64,000 bases of DNA from Okeania sp. SIO1I7 (GTDB lineage Bacteria > Cyanobacteriota > Cyanobacteriia > Cyanobacteriales > Microcoleaceae). The stretch's first letter is position 1. Every line of letters starts with the position of its first letter. The notes beneath the pieces were generated by a model, which made no database searches, was not told the DNA's origin, and worked only from the letters and a program-made list of their open reading frames with translations. The stretch spans positions 716,091 to 780,090 of the forward strand of contig JAAHGF010000008.1 in NCBI GenBank assembly GCA_010672585.1, read 5' to 3'. Of the stretch, positions 46,307-55,483 are shown piece by piece. A program made the translations under genes and the position numbers.

Positions 46307-47302
46307 ATGAAAGCAGTTGTAATGACATCGCCCGGGGCACCAGAAGTTTTACAAGTACAAGAAGTTGCAGACCCTGTAATTGAAAATGACCGAGAAATAT
46401 TAGTGCGTTTAAAAGCTGCCGGAGTAAATCCTATTGATACAAAATTACGCACTCGTGGCACTTTTTTCCCAGACCAAAAACCTGCTATTTTAGGATGTGA
46501 TGGTGCTGGTATTGTGGCGGAAGTTGGTAAAAATGTAGAAGATTTTCAAGTGGGAGATGAAGTTTATTTTTGTCATAGTGGCATCGGAGCAACTCCTGGA
46601 AATTATGCTGAATTGACTGTTGTTGATGAAAGATTTGTGGCTAAAAAACCAACTTATTTAACCTTTGTTGAAGCTGCTGCTGCTCCTTTGGTTTTAATTA
46701 CTGCTTGGGAATCTTTGTATGACAGAGGAAAATTAGAAGCTGGCAGGAAAGTATTAATTCATGGTGGTGCAGGTGGGGTTGGTCATGTGGCAATACAGTT
46801 GGCAAAGTTACAAGGAACTGAGGTTGCTACTACTATTAGTTCAGAAGAAAAAGCAGATTTTGTCAAAAGTTTAGGTGCAGATTTAGCGATTTTTAAGAAT
46901 ACAAATTTTGCGCAGGCGGTGTTAGATTGGACTAATGGAGAAGGGGTAGATTTAGCTTTTGATACTATTGGTGGAAAAGTTTTTTATGACACTATTCCAG
47001 CAGTGAAAGTTTATGGGGATATAGTAACAATTTTAGAGCCAGACGTTAACTTGGGAAATTTGAAAGTTGCTAGGCAAAGAAATCTGCGAATAGGGTTGGA
47101 ATTGATGTTAACTCCAATGATGAAAGGTTTGATGGAAGCTCAAGTAGATCAAGCTAATATTTTGCAACAATGTGGGCGGTTATTTGACCAAGGAAAATTA
47201 AAGATTCATGTGAATAAAACTTTTGCTTTAGATGATGCAATAGAAGCACATCGAATGTTGGAAGCAGGGTCGATGGTTGGTAAAATTGTTTTGACTATTT
47301 AA
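46307..47302 (+). CDS. Zinc-independent MDR quinone oxidoreductase-like protein
   Basis: The 331-aa protein is of the medium-chain dehydrogenase/reductase family. It has an N-terminal GroES-like domain (VLQVQEVADPVIENDREILV, ILGCDGAGIVAEVGKNVEDF) and a nucleotide-binding domain with the glycine motif VLIHGGAGGVGHVAIQLAKL near residue 150. AGGVG is the usual quinone-reductase form and suggests NADPH use. The structural zinc Cys cluster is absent. Members reduce quinones or enones. Substrate unknown. The ATG is at 46307. CAGCAGT heptamers begin 5 bp after the stop codon. Confidence 0.87.
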   Translation: MKAVVMTSPGAPEVLQVQEVADPVIENDREILVRLKAAGVNPIDTKLRTRGTFFPDQKPAILGCDGAGIVAEVGKNVEDFQVGDEVYFCHSGIGATPGNYAELTVVDERFVAKKPTYLTFVEAAAAPLVLITAWESLYDRGKLEAGRKVLIHGGAGGVGHVAIQLAKLQGTEVATTISSEEKADFVKSLGADLAIFKNTNFAQAVLDWTNGEGVDLAFDTIGGKVFYDTIPAVKVYGDIVTILEPDVNLGNLKVARQRNLRIGLELMLTPMMKGLMEAQVDQANILQQCGRLFDQGKLKIHVNKTFALDDAIEAHRMLEAGSMVGKIVLTI

Positions 47303-47306
47303 AAAA

Positions 47307-47358
47307 GCGGTCAGCAGTCAGCAGTCAGCAGTCAGCAGTCAGTAGTCAGCAGTCAGTG
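47307..47358. repeat. STRR (CAGCAGT heptamers)
   Basis: About seven CAGCAGT-type units starting almost at the stop codon of the quinone-reductase-like gene. Confidence 0.88.
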
Positions 47359-47399
47359 CTTCCCTAGGGGATGCTACGCAAACAGCAATTAGTAATGAA

Positions 47400-47672
47400 T
47401 AATTAGGGTTTGCGCTCAAAAGTCTTTTACTAGGGGTAGGAGACAACCCACCCCTAACCCCTCCTCTCCTGGGAGGGGAAGACAGGAGAAATGGGAACTT
47501 AGAGGAGGTAGGAGCTAAGTTTTGTTCCTTAATTTTTCTGCCCAACTATGAGCCTAAAATACGCTCCTTTTTGAGCGTGAAGAGCTGAAAACCAGGCACT
47601 TTTTAAAGGCCTCAAAAAGGCTAAAACCTTTATCTGTAAATACTTTTAGATTTAATCAGCAAGCCCTAATTA
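47400..47672. mobile_element. MITE-like element, TIR TAATTAGGGTTTGC (second copy)
   Basis: A 273-bp relative of 14791-15110 in the same orientation, with right end GCAAGCCCTAATTA. The interior shares AGGAGGTAGGAG and the TTTTAGATTTAATCAGC subterminal block. No gene. Confidence 0.75.
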
Positions 47673-48164
47673 CTTCTCAGGTTTAGGAAGGGGACGCATG
47701 GTAGTAACTTTTTATTCAAACTCAATTTCAAAGGTTGCTTTTACCTTCCCGAAAATTAATTGCTGTTAACGCAGTTCCGATCTAGGAGGATAGCTAATAG
47801 GTTACCACTGTTTGCGTAGCATTCCGAAGGAAATGCTTAACAATTTAAGATAAACAAAGACAATATATCTGCTCCTAAAACTGTCTGAATATTATCTAAA
47901 TTTTCGAGTTATTTTTGATTTGGTTGAGGAAAATTTTAATTATTAAATGGCAAGTTTTATTAGAAATTGAAAGGTGTCGATAGTTAAACCTGACTCAAAA
48001 ATAGCTAAATATAACCAATACTAATTTATCTGATTGTTTTTCATAATAGTACAGTGAAATAACTTGAGAGAATTATCCATTTTTTTTAACGTCGCTAGAT
48101 TAGAAAAATATTGTTGGTATATGGCGTATAATACGACAAATTAACTTGAGGAGAAATTCTAAAC
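47673..48164. other. Intergenic region upstream of cyclophilin gene
   Basis: No gene. Short CTGTTTGCG-AGCATTCCG-type repeat fragments near 47808-47845 recur at 26973, 49188 and 55352. The rest is A/T-rich and should include the cyclophilin promoter. Confidence 0.5.
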
Positions 48165-48584
48165 ATGACACGAGCTATCATGGAAACTGAGAAGGGAACC
48201 ATTAATCTAGAATTATTTGATAATGATGCCCCAAATACTGTGAAAAATTTTGTTGAACTAAGTGAAAAAGGATTTTATGATGGCTTAAATTTTCATCGTG
48301 TTATTCCTAATTTTATGATTCAAGGTGGTTGTCCTCAAGGTACAGGAACAGGTGGCCCTGGTTATAAAATTAAATGTGAAATTAATAATAATAAACATTT
48401 GGCCGGAACTTTATCAATGGCTCATGCTGGTCGCGATACAGGTGGTAGTCAATTCTTTATTTGTCACGCTCCCCAACCTCATTTAGATGGTGTTCATACA
48501 ACTTTTGGGAAAACAGAGGATATGGATGTTGTAAATGCTATTACGAAAGGTGACAAAATTCTTTCTGTGAAGATTGAAAAGTAG
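48165..48584 (+). CDS. Peptidyl-prolyl cis-trans isomerase, cyclophilin type
   Basis: The 139-aa minimal cyclophilin has the catalytic Arg in [13 protein letters not shown] (about residues 44-56), the [20 protein letters not shown] segment and DGVHTTFG. The last has His where eukaryotic cyclophilin A has the Trp that contacts cyclosporin, as is usual for bacterial forms. There is no signal peptide, so it is cytosolic. It speeds proline isomerisation during protein folding. A GAGGAG precedes the ATG by about 11 bases. Confidence 0.92.
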   Translation: MTRAIMETEKGTINLELFDNDAPNTVKNFVELSEKGFYDGLNFHRVIPNFMIQGGCPQGTGTGGPGYKIKCEINNNKHLAGTLSMAHAGRDTGGSQFFICHAPQPHLDGVHTTFGKTEDMDVVNAITKGDKILSVKIEK

Positions 48585-48793
48585 TTTTTCTCTGTTGATA
48601 AATTGAAGAAAATAGAGAGTGGGATAGAGAAAGAAAATACATTTCAAAAGCTTCTCCTAAATTAAAGCAATTTTATCTAGTTGTAGCTCTTTATTTATAA
48701 TTGTTAGACTAGGGATGTTTTATGCAATGTCCCTAATTTTTTATTCCAGTTTATTCCAGGGAAGTTACCGAATAATTAATAATGAATAATTAA

Positions 48794-49014
48794 TAATTAG
48801 GGCTTGCTGATTAAATCTCAAAGTACTGGTAAATAAAGGTATTGGCCTTTTGATCGTCGAAAAAAGTGAGTATGCGTGGGGTGAGTATGGCAGAAAAATC
48901 TCCCGAACAATTATTCCTTCTACTTTCGAGCGTCTTCCCACCCTTCCCACCCTTCCCACACGAACCAACTCCCCACACTCCCCACGCTTCGCTTTTTTCA
49001 GCAAACCCTAATTA
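48794..49014. mobile_element. MITE-like element, TIR TAATTAGGGTTTGC (third copy, inverted)
   Basis: Ends TAATTAGGGCTTGCTGATT and GCAAACCCTAATTA. The subterminal block lies at the left, so this copy is inverted relative to 14791 and 47400. The interior holds CCACCCTTCC-type repeats. No gene. Confidence 0.7.
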
Positions 49015-49206
49015 AGACTATAGAACTCTGTTCCTCTGACGCGTTAACGCAGTTTTGCGCCAGCAAAAACAAACTTCCTTCTTCTTCCCTCCTGACCGAA
49101 AAATTCTGCTCTAAAGCCTCCCCTTTTAAGGGGATAAAAAAAAGAGTAAATTCCGTATTTCAAGCCTCTTGCTTTCCTGCGGAATGCTGCGCAAACAGCT
49201 AGAGGT

Positions 49207-49248
49207 ACTGATAACTGATAACTGATAACTGAAATGACTCCTGACTCC
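49207..49248. repeat. STRR (CTGATAA/CTGACTC heptamers) touching a stop codon
   Basis: Three CTGATAA-type and two CTGACTC-type units end at the base next to the TAA (minus strand) of the following gene. Confidence 0.85.
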
Positions 49249-50175
49249 TTAAAATAACCAAGAATCAAAGTAATTAGCAGGTGAAGAAGTATCCTGGAGA
49301 ATTGAAGCTTGGTCTAAGTTTAAATTTGATAATTCATCAATCATTTTTATCTCATTTGCTCTGTCAACTAAGGGAAAAGAAAATTGATGATAATCTTGAA
49401 TAAATTGAGCTTTTTCTTTAATTTCTGCTTTATTTATAGAATAACTGCGAGTACCAATAATAATTGTATTTTTGCCGGTAGTATGACAGATATAAATGGA
49501 AGGAAAGACAGTTTTAATAGTTTTTATATACTCTGCTTCAAAGTCATTACTGTTTAATGTATTTACGACTATAACTCCAGACTTTGATAAATGGCGATCG
49601 CACAACTCATAAAATTCTTTAGTAGCTAAATTATAAGACATATAACCATTACCAAAAGCTACATCAATCAGAATAATATCATACAGATTCTCCTGATTTT
49701 GTTGCTCTAAATATTCTCTACCATCCTGAATTTTCACCTTTAATCTGTCATTTAATTCTACCCCAAAAAATTTCTGAGCTATTGACAATATACTGGCATC
49801 AACTTCTGCACATTCAATTATTGTCTCTGGAAAATAATGGTGAAAAACTTGAGGAATACTACCCCCTCCAAAACCTGCTATATAAATTTTTTGTGGTTGA
49901 CTATTCCAGACTAAAGCTAACATCATTGCTTGAGTATAAGGAAAAATTAAATATATTGGATTATTCAAATTAAGTATAGATTGAACCCAATTCATTTTTA
50001 AAGTTACTTGTTCCACTAATACCAATTGAATGATAAATTTAATCTTTTTTATAGTTAAAAAGTGTATGCCAGAAGGTTGAGAAAAAATTATTCCATCTGG
50101 TTGTTCGTACAGCCAAGAAATTCTTTGTTGAATCGCTTCTAAATTTTTAGTTTGCCAATATTTTTGATTATTCAT
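49249..50175 (-). CDS. Spermidine-synthase-like SAM-fold protein (308 aa)
   Basis: The Rossmann-type motif IYIAGFGGGSIPQVFHHYFP near residue 97 and the acidic strand-2 end TIIECAEVDASILSIAQKFF match the spermine/spermidine synthase fold. DGREYLEQQ and DIILIDVAFGNG follow (the latter holds the usual acidic catalytic-region position). Many cyanobacterial proteins of this group are not true aminopropyltransferases, so the reaction is uncertain. The N-terminal 80 residues form a beta-rich lid-like region (GIIFSQPSGIHFLTI). A 35-bp direct duplication sits directly upstream of the start codon at 50175. Confidence 0.75.
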   Translation of the reverse strand: MNNQKYWQTKNLEAIQQRISWLYEQPDGIIFSQPSGIHFLTIKKIKFIIQLVLVEQVTLKMNWVQSILNLNNPIYLIFPYTQAMMLALVWNSQPQKIYIAGFGGGSIPQVFHHYFPETIIECAEVDASILSIAQKFFGVELNDRLKVKIQDGREYLEQQNQENLYDIILIDVAFGNGYMSYNLATKEFYELCDRHLSKSGVIVVNTLNSNDFEAEYIKTIKTVFPSIYICHTTGKNTIIIGTRSYSINKAEIKEKAQFIQDYHQFSFPLVDRANEIKMIDELSNLNLDQASILQDTSSPANYFDSWLF

Positions 50176-50245
50176 TGTAATGGTCGTGCATTGTCATTAT
50201 ATTTGTTAATTGTAATGGTCGTGCATTGTCATTATATTTGTTACG
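50176..50245. repeat. 35-bp direct duplication in a gene 5' region
   Basis: TGTAATGGTCGTGCATTGTC and the following 15 bases occur twice in tandem (starts 50176 and 50211), immediately upstream of the minus-strand gene starting at 50175. Confidence 0.85.
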
Positions 50246-50646
<401 letters not shown>

Positions 50647-51771
50647 TTAATACAATTCATACTTCAATAAAGTACAAGGAATGGCTCCATTATAAACAGG
50701 AATTCTCCGAGAAGTTCTTAATCCTACTTGTTTAGATAATTGTTTACTTCCCGTCAAAATAAATGCCGTCCATCCAGTAAAACGTTGTTTAAAAATATCC
50801 CCCAACATTTTATAAAGTTCCCCCAATTCTTCCACTTCTCCTAAACGTTCGCCATAAGGAGGATTACAAATAATAATCCCTTTATCTGCGGGAGGTTTTA
50901 ATTTAGATAAATCTGTTTTAATAAACTTAATTTTATTTCCTACCCCACATCTTTCAGCATTAGTTCGAGCTTGAAAAAGCACTTCATGATTACGATCGCT
51001 ACCGACAATTATTGATTTTAATTCAGTTAATTGACTATTTTTAGCCTCTGTTAATAAATCTTGCCAAAGAGACTTGTCAAAATCACGCCAGTTCATCAAA
51101 GAAAATTTATTTCTCAAAAGTCCCGGTGCAATATTTAATGCTTTTAAACTTGCCTCCACAGGTAAAGTTCCAGAACCACATAAAGGATCTAAAAAAGGTA
51201 TATCTGGAGAATATTCTGCCATTTCTAAAATGGCTGCTGCTAAAGTTTCTTTCAGAGGAGCAAACCCCATTGCTAGACGATAGCCACGCTGATGTAAACT
51301 ACTACCAGAACTATCTAAACTGAGGATACAATTATTATTTTGAATATGAGCATTAATCAATATATCAGGATTTTTAGTATCGATACTTGACCTGTAGCGA
51401 AACTTTTCTATTTGTTGTTCAGTAATAGCATCTTTTATTTGCAGAGCAGTATAATGAGTATGCTTTAATTTATCATTACTTCCCGTACAATTAACCGCTA
51501 ATGTATTTTTAGGAGACAAATATCGCTGCCAAGGAATTTTTTTTACCTCTTTATAAAGTATTTCTCGATTAACACATCGAACTTCGGCAATAGGAACTAA
51601 AACTCTAAAAATAGTTCTTGCCCAGATATTAACCCGATAAAGTAAAGTCTTATCTCCTGTAAAACTTACCCCAGTAAATTCTGGACAGATATTTTCTGCT
51701 CCTAAACTTTTTAATTCTTGGGCAGCAATAGCTTCTAACCCTTTAGCAACCTTGGCATAGTATTGATTCAT
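50647..51771 (-). CDS. THUMP-domain class I RNA methyltransferase (RlmL/YpsC-like)
   Basis: The 374-aa protein counts from the ATG at 51771 (MNQYYAKVAKGLEAIAAQEL). The THUMP-bearing N-terminal half includes VNIWARTIFRVLVPI and the RNA-binding LAVNCTGSNDKLKHTHYTAL. The catalytic half has FLDPLCGSGTLPVEASLKAL near residue 195 and IICNPPYGERLG near 307, the NPPY motif of N2-guanine or N6-adenine methyltransferases. Its likely target is 23S rRNA, by analogy with RlmL and YpsC. A longer frame to 51924 is open, but those 51 codons lie in an inserted repeat element, so I reject that start. Confidence 0.87.
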   Translation of the reverse strand: MNQYYAKVAKGLEAIAAQELKSLGAENICPEFTGVSFTGDKTLLYRVNIWARTIFRVLVPIAEVRCVNREILYKEVKKIPWQRYLSPKNTLAVNCTGSNDKLKHTHYTALQIKDAITEQQIEKFRYRSSIDTKNPDILINAHIQNNNCILSLDSSGSSLHQRGYRLAMGFAPLKETLAAAILEMAEYSPDIPFLDPLCGSGTLPVEASLKALNIAPGLLRNKFSLMNWRDFDKSLWQDLLTEAKNSQLTELKSIIVGSDRNHEVLFQARTNAERCGVGNKIKFIKTDLSKLKPPADKGIIICNPPYGERLGEVEELGELYKMLGDIFKQRFTGWTAFILTGSKQLSKQVGLRTSRRIPVYNGAIPCTLLKYELY

Positions 51772-51898
51772 TAGACATCTGGTGAACAAGAATAAGCTTT
51801 TTGCAGAAGTAGGCAACAGGCAACAGACAACAGGGAAGAAAATTTCTGAAAAAAGACACAAAAAATGATCCATAAGTGTAATTTCCACCAGATGTCTA
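51772..51898. mobile_element. MITE-like element, TIR TAGACATCTGGTG, at a start codon
   Basis: A 127-bp segment with perfect 13-bp inverted ends TAGACATCTGGTG and CACCAGATGTCTA. It begins on the base next to the methyltransferase ATG. The interior contains AGGCAACAGGCAACAG repeats. It has replaced or displaced the native leader. Confidence 0.7.
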
Positions 51899-52375
51899 TT
51901 CAACTTATGATAGAAATAACTCAAAAGTGCCGAGACCCAGAACCGAATATACCACCAAATCTGCTGTATTTTTTGTTTCCTACTTATACCATTAGTTAAA
52001 CTAATTATGTACAGGTAATTTAGTTGATTTTACTTCCATTTTTGTAAGAGCTTTATTATTTTTTATATAAGTAATCATAATTTATACTTTTTCTTCCTTC
52101 TTGCTTCTTCCTTCTTGAATATTTTTTCTACAAGTAATCAAATTTACAGCATTTCCTGCTATCCATGAGGTACATATTTAGTTGGCAAGATGTATGCAAT
52201 ACAAGAGTTTTACTATTCACACCTTGTACATCATTTTTCCGAAATATGCTATATATCTTTATCTTCCCTCTTCCCTCTTCCTTCCTTAACATTTTTTATA
52301 TAACAAATAATATTGATATCTTTTCTTCCTTCTTCCTTCTTCCCTCTTCCTTCTTCCTTCTTCCCTCTTCCTTAA
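51899..52375. other. Intergenic region with STRR
   Basis: No gene. CTTCCTT/CTTCCCT heptamers at about 52090-52115, 52262-52285 and 52325-52373. The last block ends 2 bp from the SH3b gene stop codon. Confidence 0.7.
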
Positions 52376-52984
52376 TTAAGGAGAACAATCTGAGATATAT
52401 TTTCCACTACTATCTCTAGAAACAATATATCCTTGATATGGATTTGTAACTTCTATAAACCTTTGAGTGCCACTACCAATTTCTTCATTTCCCATAACTT
52501 CTATTCTCTGACCATTTTCTACCACCCCAATTCTACGACTCGCTGAATTGCGTGACTCAAAAATATATAATCCATTTGGCCTGAGTATATAACAAGTTTT
52601 TAATTTAGCCCTTGCTTTAGCCTGGTAATTAATGACACGCTCTGTGAGGCCATTCTGTGTTGTAGAATCCACACGATATTGATCTGGGCCAATAATATAT
52701 TCAATTCCTTGTACCGGGTCATAAGCTTCCCAAGAACTACCCCTTTTTGTAGCATTACCAACTATCAGCCAATCTTGCTCAGTTCCATTCTTAGGTTGAC
52801 TAATAAATATATATTCACCCTTTTGAGTTTCGCAAATATTAATATTAAAGTTTGCCGTTTCATAATTTGCTTTTTCAAAGCCATACCCATAACAAAGCTG
52901 AGCCCGTGCCGATGTTGGCAGAATCACACTTCCCAGCACTAAAGCAGTTGTAACAACTCCCACGGTGGCTAATCGGTGTTTCAT
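52376..52984 (-). CDS. Exported SH3b-domain protein (202 aa)
   Basis: The start at 52984 has a good AGGAG 6 bases upstream and opens a clean signal peptide (MKHRLATVGVVTTALVLGSV, cleavage near ARAQ-LC). A longer frame to 53065 lacks such a signal. The mature protein has a beta-rich domain with several Trp/Tyr and Cys residues (residues about 32-110). It ends in a bacterial SH3-like domain (LRPNGLYIFESRNSASRRIG, GYIVSRDSS). SH3b domains often bind cell-wall peptides or other ligands. Periplasmic or secreted location is likely. Cyanobacterial relatives exist, but none has a known role that I can name. Confidence 0.75.
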   Translation of the reverse strand: MKHRLATVGVVTTALVLGSVILPTSARAQLCYGYGFEKANYETANFNINICETQKGEYIFISQPKNGTEQDWLIVGNATKRGSSWEAYDPVQGIEYIIGPDQYRVDSTTQNGLTERVINYQAKARAKLKTCYILRPNGLYIFESRNSASRRIGVVENGQRIEVMGNEEIGSGTQRFIEVTNPYQGYIVSRDSSGKYISDCSP

Positions 52985-53065
52985 TGTTTCTCCTATGTGC
53001 CATTGGATAGTAGTAAAACCACATAAAGGTACCATAATTTGACAAAAATATGTTGCAAAAATCAA

Positions 53066-53553
53066 AATAAGTAAAGCCTTATTTGATATTCTTAACTTTA
53101 TAATAAAAATTTCTATAAAAAACTTATCGTTAAATTGTGTAAAGATATTATAAAGCTCTCAGCTTTCAGCAATAAGCTATCAGCCTAAGTTGACTTATAG
53201 CAGAAGCCAGGAGGCAGAAGGCAGAAGGCAGGAGGCAGGAGGCAGGAGGCAGAAGGAAAAATATGGCGTTGTCTGAGTTTTCCACTTTTGATATGTCCTC
53301 TACTTTCCTTCGACTGCGATAAATCCAAAAAAATTTAAAAGGAGATTTAAACTTCTCCTCAACTGTCCAACTTACTAATTGCTAGGGATAAAAATTCTCA
53401 AATAGCTCCGAGCTATAAAGCTTTTGGATATTTTTTTGGATATTTCAAGGTATAAAACTCAAAACTGTTGACGGAAAATTTAGTAGAAAAAGCCGAAAAC
53501 TGTTAGTTGAGAGCTTGTTAAAAATAAAATCAAAATTTAGAGAGAGGTCTCTT
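53066..53553. other. Divergent intergenic region upstream of flv3
   Basis: Contains an AGGCAGA/AGGCAGG heptamer array at about 53207-53255. The remainder is A/T-rich and should include the flv3 promoter. No gene. Confidence 0.6.
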
Positions 53554-55281
53554 ATGGTAGCAGTAACAGACCGAGTCAAAAATAGACTAACAACAGAGAC
53601 AAGTAAAATTGCCCCTAATACCACGGCCATTCGCTCCCTTGATTGGGACCGCGATCGCTTTGATATAGAATTTGGTCTCCAGAATGGTACCACATATAAC
53701 TCCTTTATCATTCGAGGAGAAAAAAATGCCCTGATTGATACGTCCCATGCAAAATTTCGTCAGTTATATTTAGACATCCTCTGGGGTCTAATCGAACCGA
53801 CAGAAATTGATTACCTAATTATTAGTCATACCGAACCAGACCATAGTGGTTTAGCCAAAGACATTATCGAACTAGCTCCCCAAGTTACAGTTGTTGGGGC
53901 CAAAGTAGCAATCCAATTTTTAGAAAATTTAGTTCACACACCATTTAATAAACAAATTGTCAAAAATGGCGACCAATTAGATTTAGGCAACGGTCACGTT
54001 TTAGAATTCGTTTCTGCCCCAAATCTGCATTGGCCAGATACTATTTTTACCTACGACAGCAAAACCCAAACTCTATTCACCTGTGATGCTTTTGGGATGC
54101 ACTATTGCTCAGACAAGACTTACGATGAAAATCTGAGTGACATAGAACCAGACTATAAATTCTATTACGAATGTCTGATGGCCCCCAATGCTCGCTCAGT
54201 ATTGAGTGCCATGAAACGCATGAAAGCATTGGGAGAGATTAACACCATTGCTACAGGTCACGGTCCCCTACTACGTTATAACTTAGTAGAATTAACCAAC
54301 CGTTATGAAGAGTGGAGCAAAGCACAAAGTAAAGCAGAGACCACAGTAGCAGTATTCTACACCTCTGATTATGGTTACAGCGATCGCCTCTCCCAAGCAA
54401 TTGCCCACGGGATAACCAAAACAGGCGTTGCAGTAGAAATGATGGACCTCAAATCTGCCGACCCCCAAGAAGTGCGGGAATTGGTAGAAATGGCAAAAGG
54501 AATCGTCATTGGGTCGCCACCAAGCACAGGTCCGGCAGCTAGTAGTATGGAAACAGCCATTAGCACTATTTTGGCAGCAGCTAACAAAAAACAGACTTTC
54601 GGTCTATTTGAATCTGGTGGTGGCGACGATCTATCTGTGTATCCCCTTGCCAACCAATTAAAAGAATTGGGTCTCAAGCAAGCATTTCCCAATATTCTGA
54701 TTAAAGAAACTCCTTCAGAATTAACTTATAAACTTTGTGAAGAAGCGGGTACAGACGCAGGTCAACTTTTGAGCTTGAAGCAGAATATTAAGCAGATGAA
54801 ATCTCTTGATAGCGACCTAGATAAAGCTTTAGGTCGTTTGAGTGGGGGTTTGTATATTATTACTGCGACTAAAGGCGAGGTTAGTAGTGCTATGTTAGCC
54901 TCTTGGGTAGTGCAAGCTAGTTTTAAACCATTAGGAGTTTCCATCGCAGTAGCAAAAGACCGGGCAATTGAGGCGCTGATGCAAGTAGGCGATCGCTTTG
55001 TCTTAAATGTATTGCGGGAAGATAACTATCAAGGTCTCATGCGACATTTTCTGAAGCGCTTCCCACCTGGTGCAGACCGTTTTGCGGGAGTCAATACTCA
55101 AACTGCTAAGAATGGTAGTCCGATTTTAGGTGATGCACTAGCTTATTTGGAGTGCGAAGTAGCAAGTCGGATGGAAGCAAGCGACCACTGGATTATTTAT
55201 GCAACTGTTGATACTGGGCGAGTTAGTGACTCAGATATTTTGCCTGCGGTGCATCATAGAAAAGTAGGGAATCATTATTAA
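53554..55281 (+). CDS. flv3: Flavodiiron protein Flv3
   Basis: The 575-aa (ATG at 53554, AGAGAGG ahead) three-domain flavodiiron protein. The lactamase-like diiron domain (about 25-260) has canonical ligands: SHTEPDHSG near residue 90, the His of LHWPD, CDAFGMH and ATGHGP. A flavodoxin domain (about 270-410) has VAVFYTSDYGYS and IGSPPSTGPAAS. A C-terminal flavin-reductase domain has SAMLASWVVQASFKPLGVSI. Canonical ligands and the start-region sequence FGLQNGTTYNSF identify it as Flv3. With Flv1 it reduces oxygen to water downstream of photosystem I. The gene is followed directly by CAGCTAT heptamers. Confidence 0.93.
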   Translation: MVAVTDRVKNRLTTETSKIAPNTTAIRSLDWDRDRFDIEFGLQNGTTYNSFIIRGEKNALIDTSHAKFRQLYLDILWGLIEPTEIDYLIISHTEPDHSGLAKDIIELAPQVTVVGAKVAIQFLENLVHTPFNKQIVKNGDQLDLGNGHVLEFVSAPNLHWPDTIFTYDSKTQTLFTCDAFGMHYCSDKTYDENLSDIEPDYKFYYECLMAPNARSVLSAMKRMKALGEINTIATGHGPLLRYNLVELTNRYEEWSKAQSKAETTVAVFYTSDYGYSDRLSQAIAHGITKTGVAVEMMDLKSADPQEVRELVEMAKGIVIGSPPSTGPAASSMETAISTILAAANKKQTFGLFESGGGDDLSVYPLANQLKELGLKQAFPNILIKETPSELTYKLCEEAGTDAGQLLSLKQNIKQMKSLDSDLDKALGRLSGGLYIITATKGEVSSAMLASWVVQASFKPLGVSIAVAKDRAIEALMQVGDRFVLNVLREDNYQGLMRHFLKRFPPGADRFAGVNTQTAKNGSPILGDALAYLECEVASRMEASDHWIIYATVDTGRVSDSDILPAVHHRKVGNHY

Positions 55282-55483
55282 CTAGCTATCAGCTATCAGC
55301 TATCAGCTATCAGCTATCAGCCTAAAAATTTGTGCATAGAATTAGGCATCTGTTTGCGGAGCATTCCGTTAGGAAACGCTGATTACTAAACTGCTGTTTG
55401 CGGGGCATTCCATCAGCAAACGATTTTTAATAGTTTTGTGGAATGGGCATCTTGCCCGTTCCTGATATTTTCACCAAAAATTC
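55282..55483. repeat. STRR (CAGCTAT heptamers) and repeat fragments
   Basis: About five CAGCTAT units start at the flv3 stop codon (55283-55321). CTGTTTGCGG-AGCATTCCG fragments and a GGGCATCTTGCCC palindrome (near 55445) follow. No gene. Confidence 0.85.
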
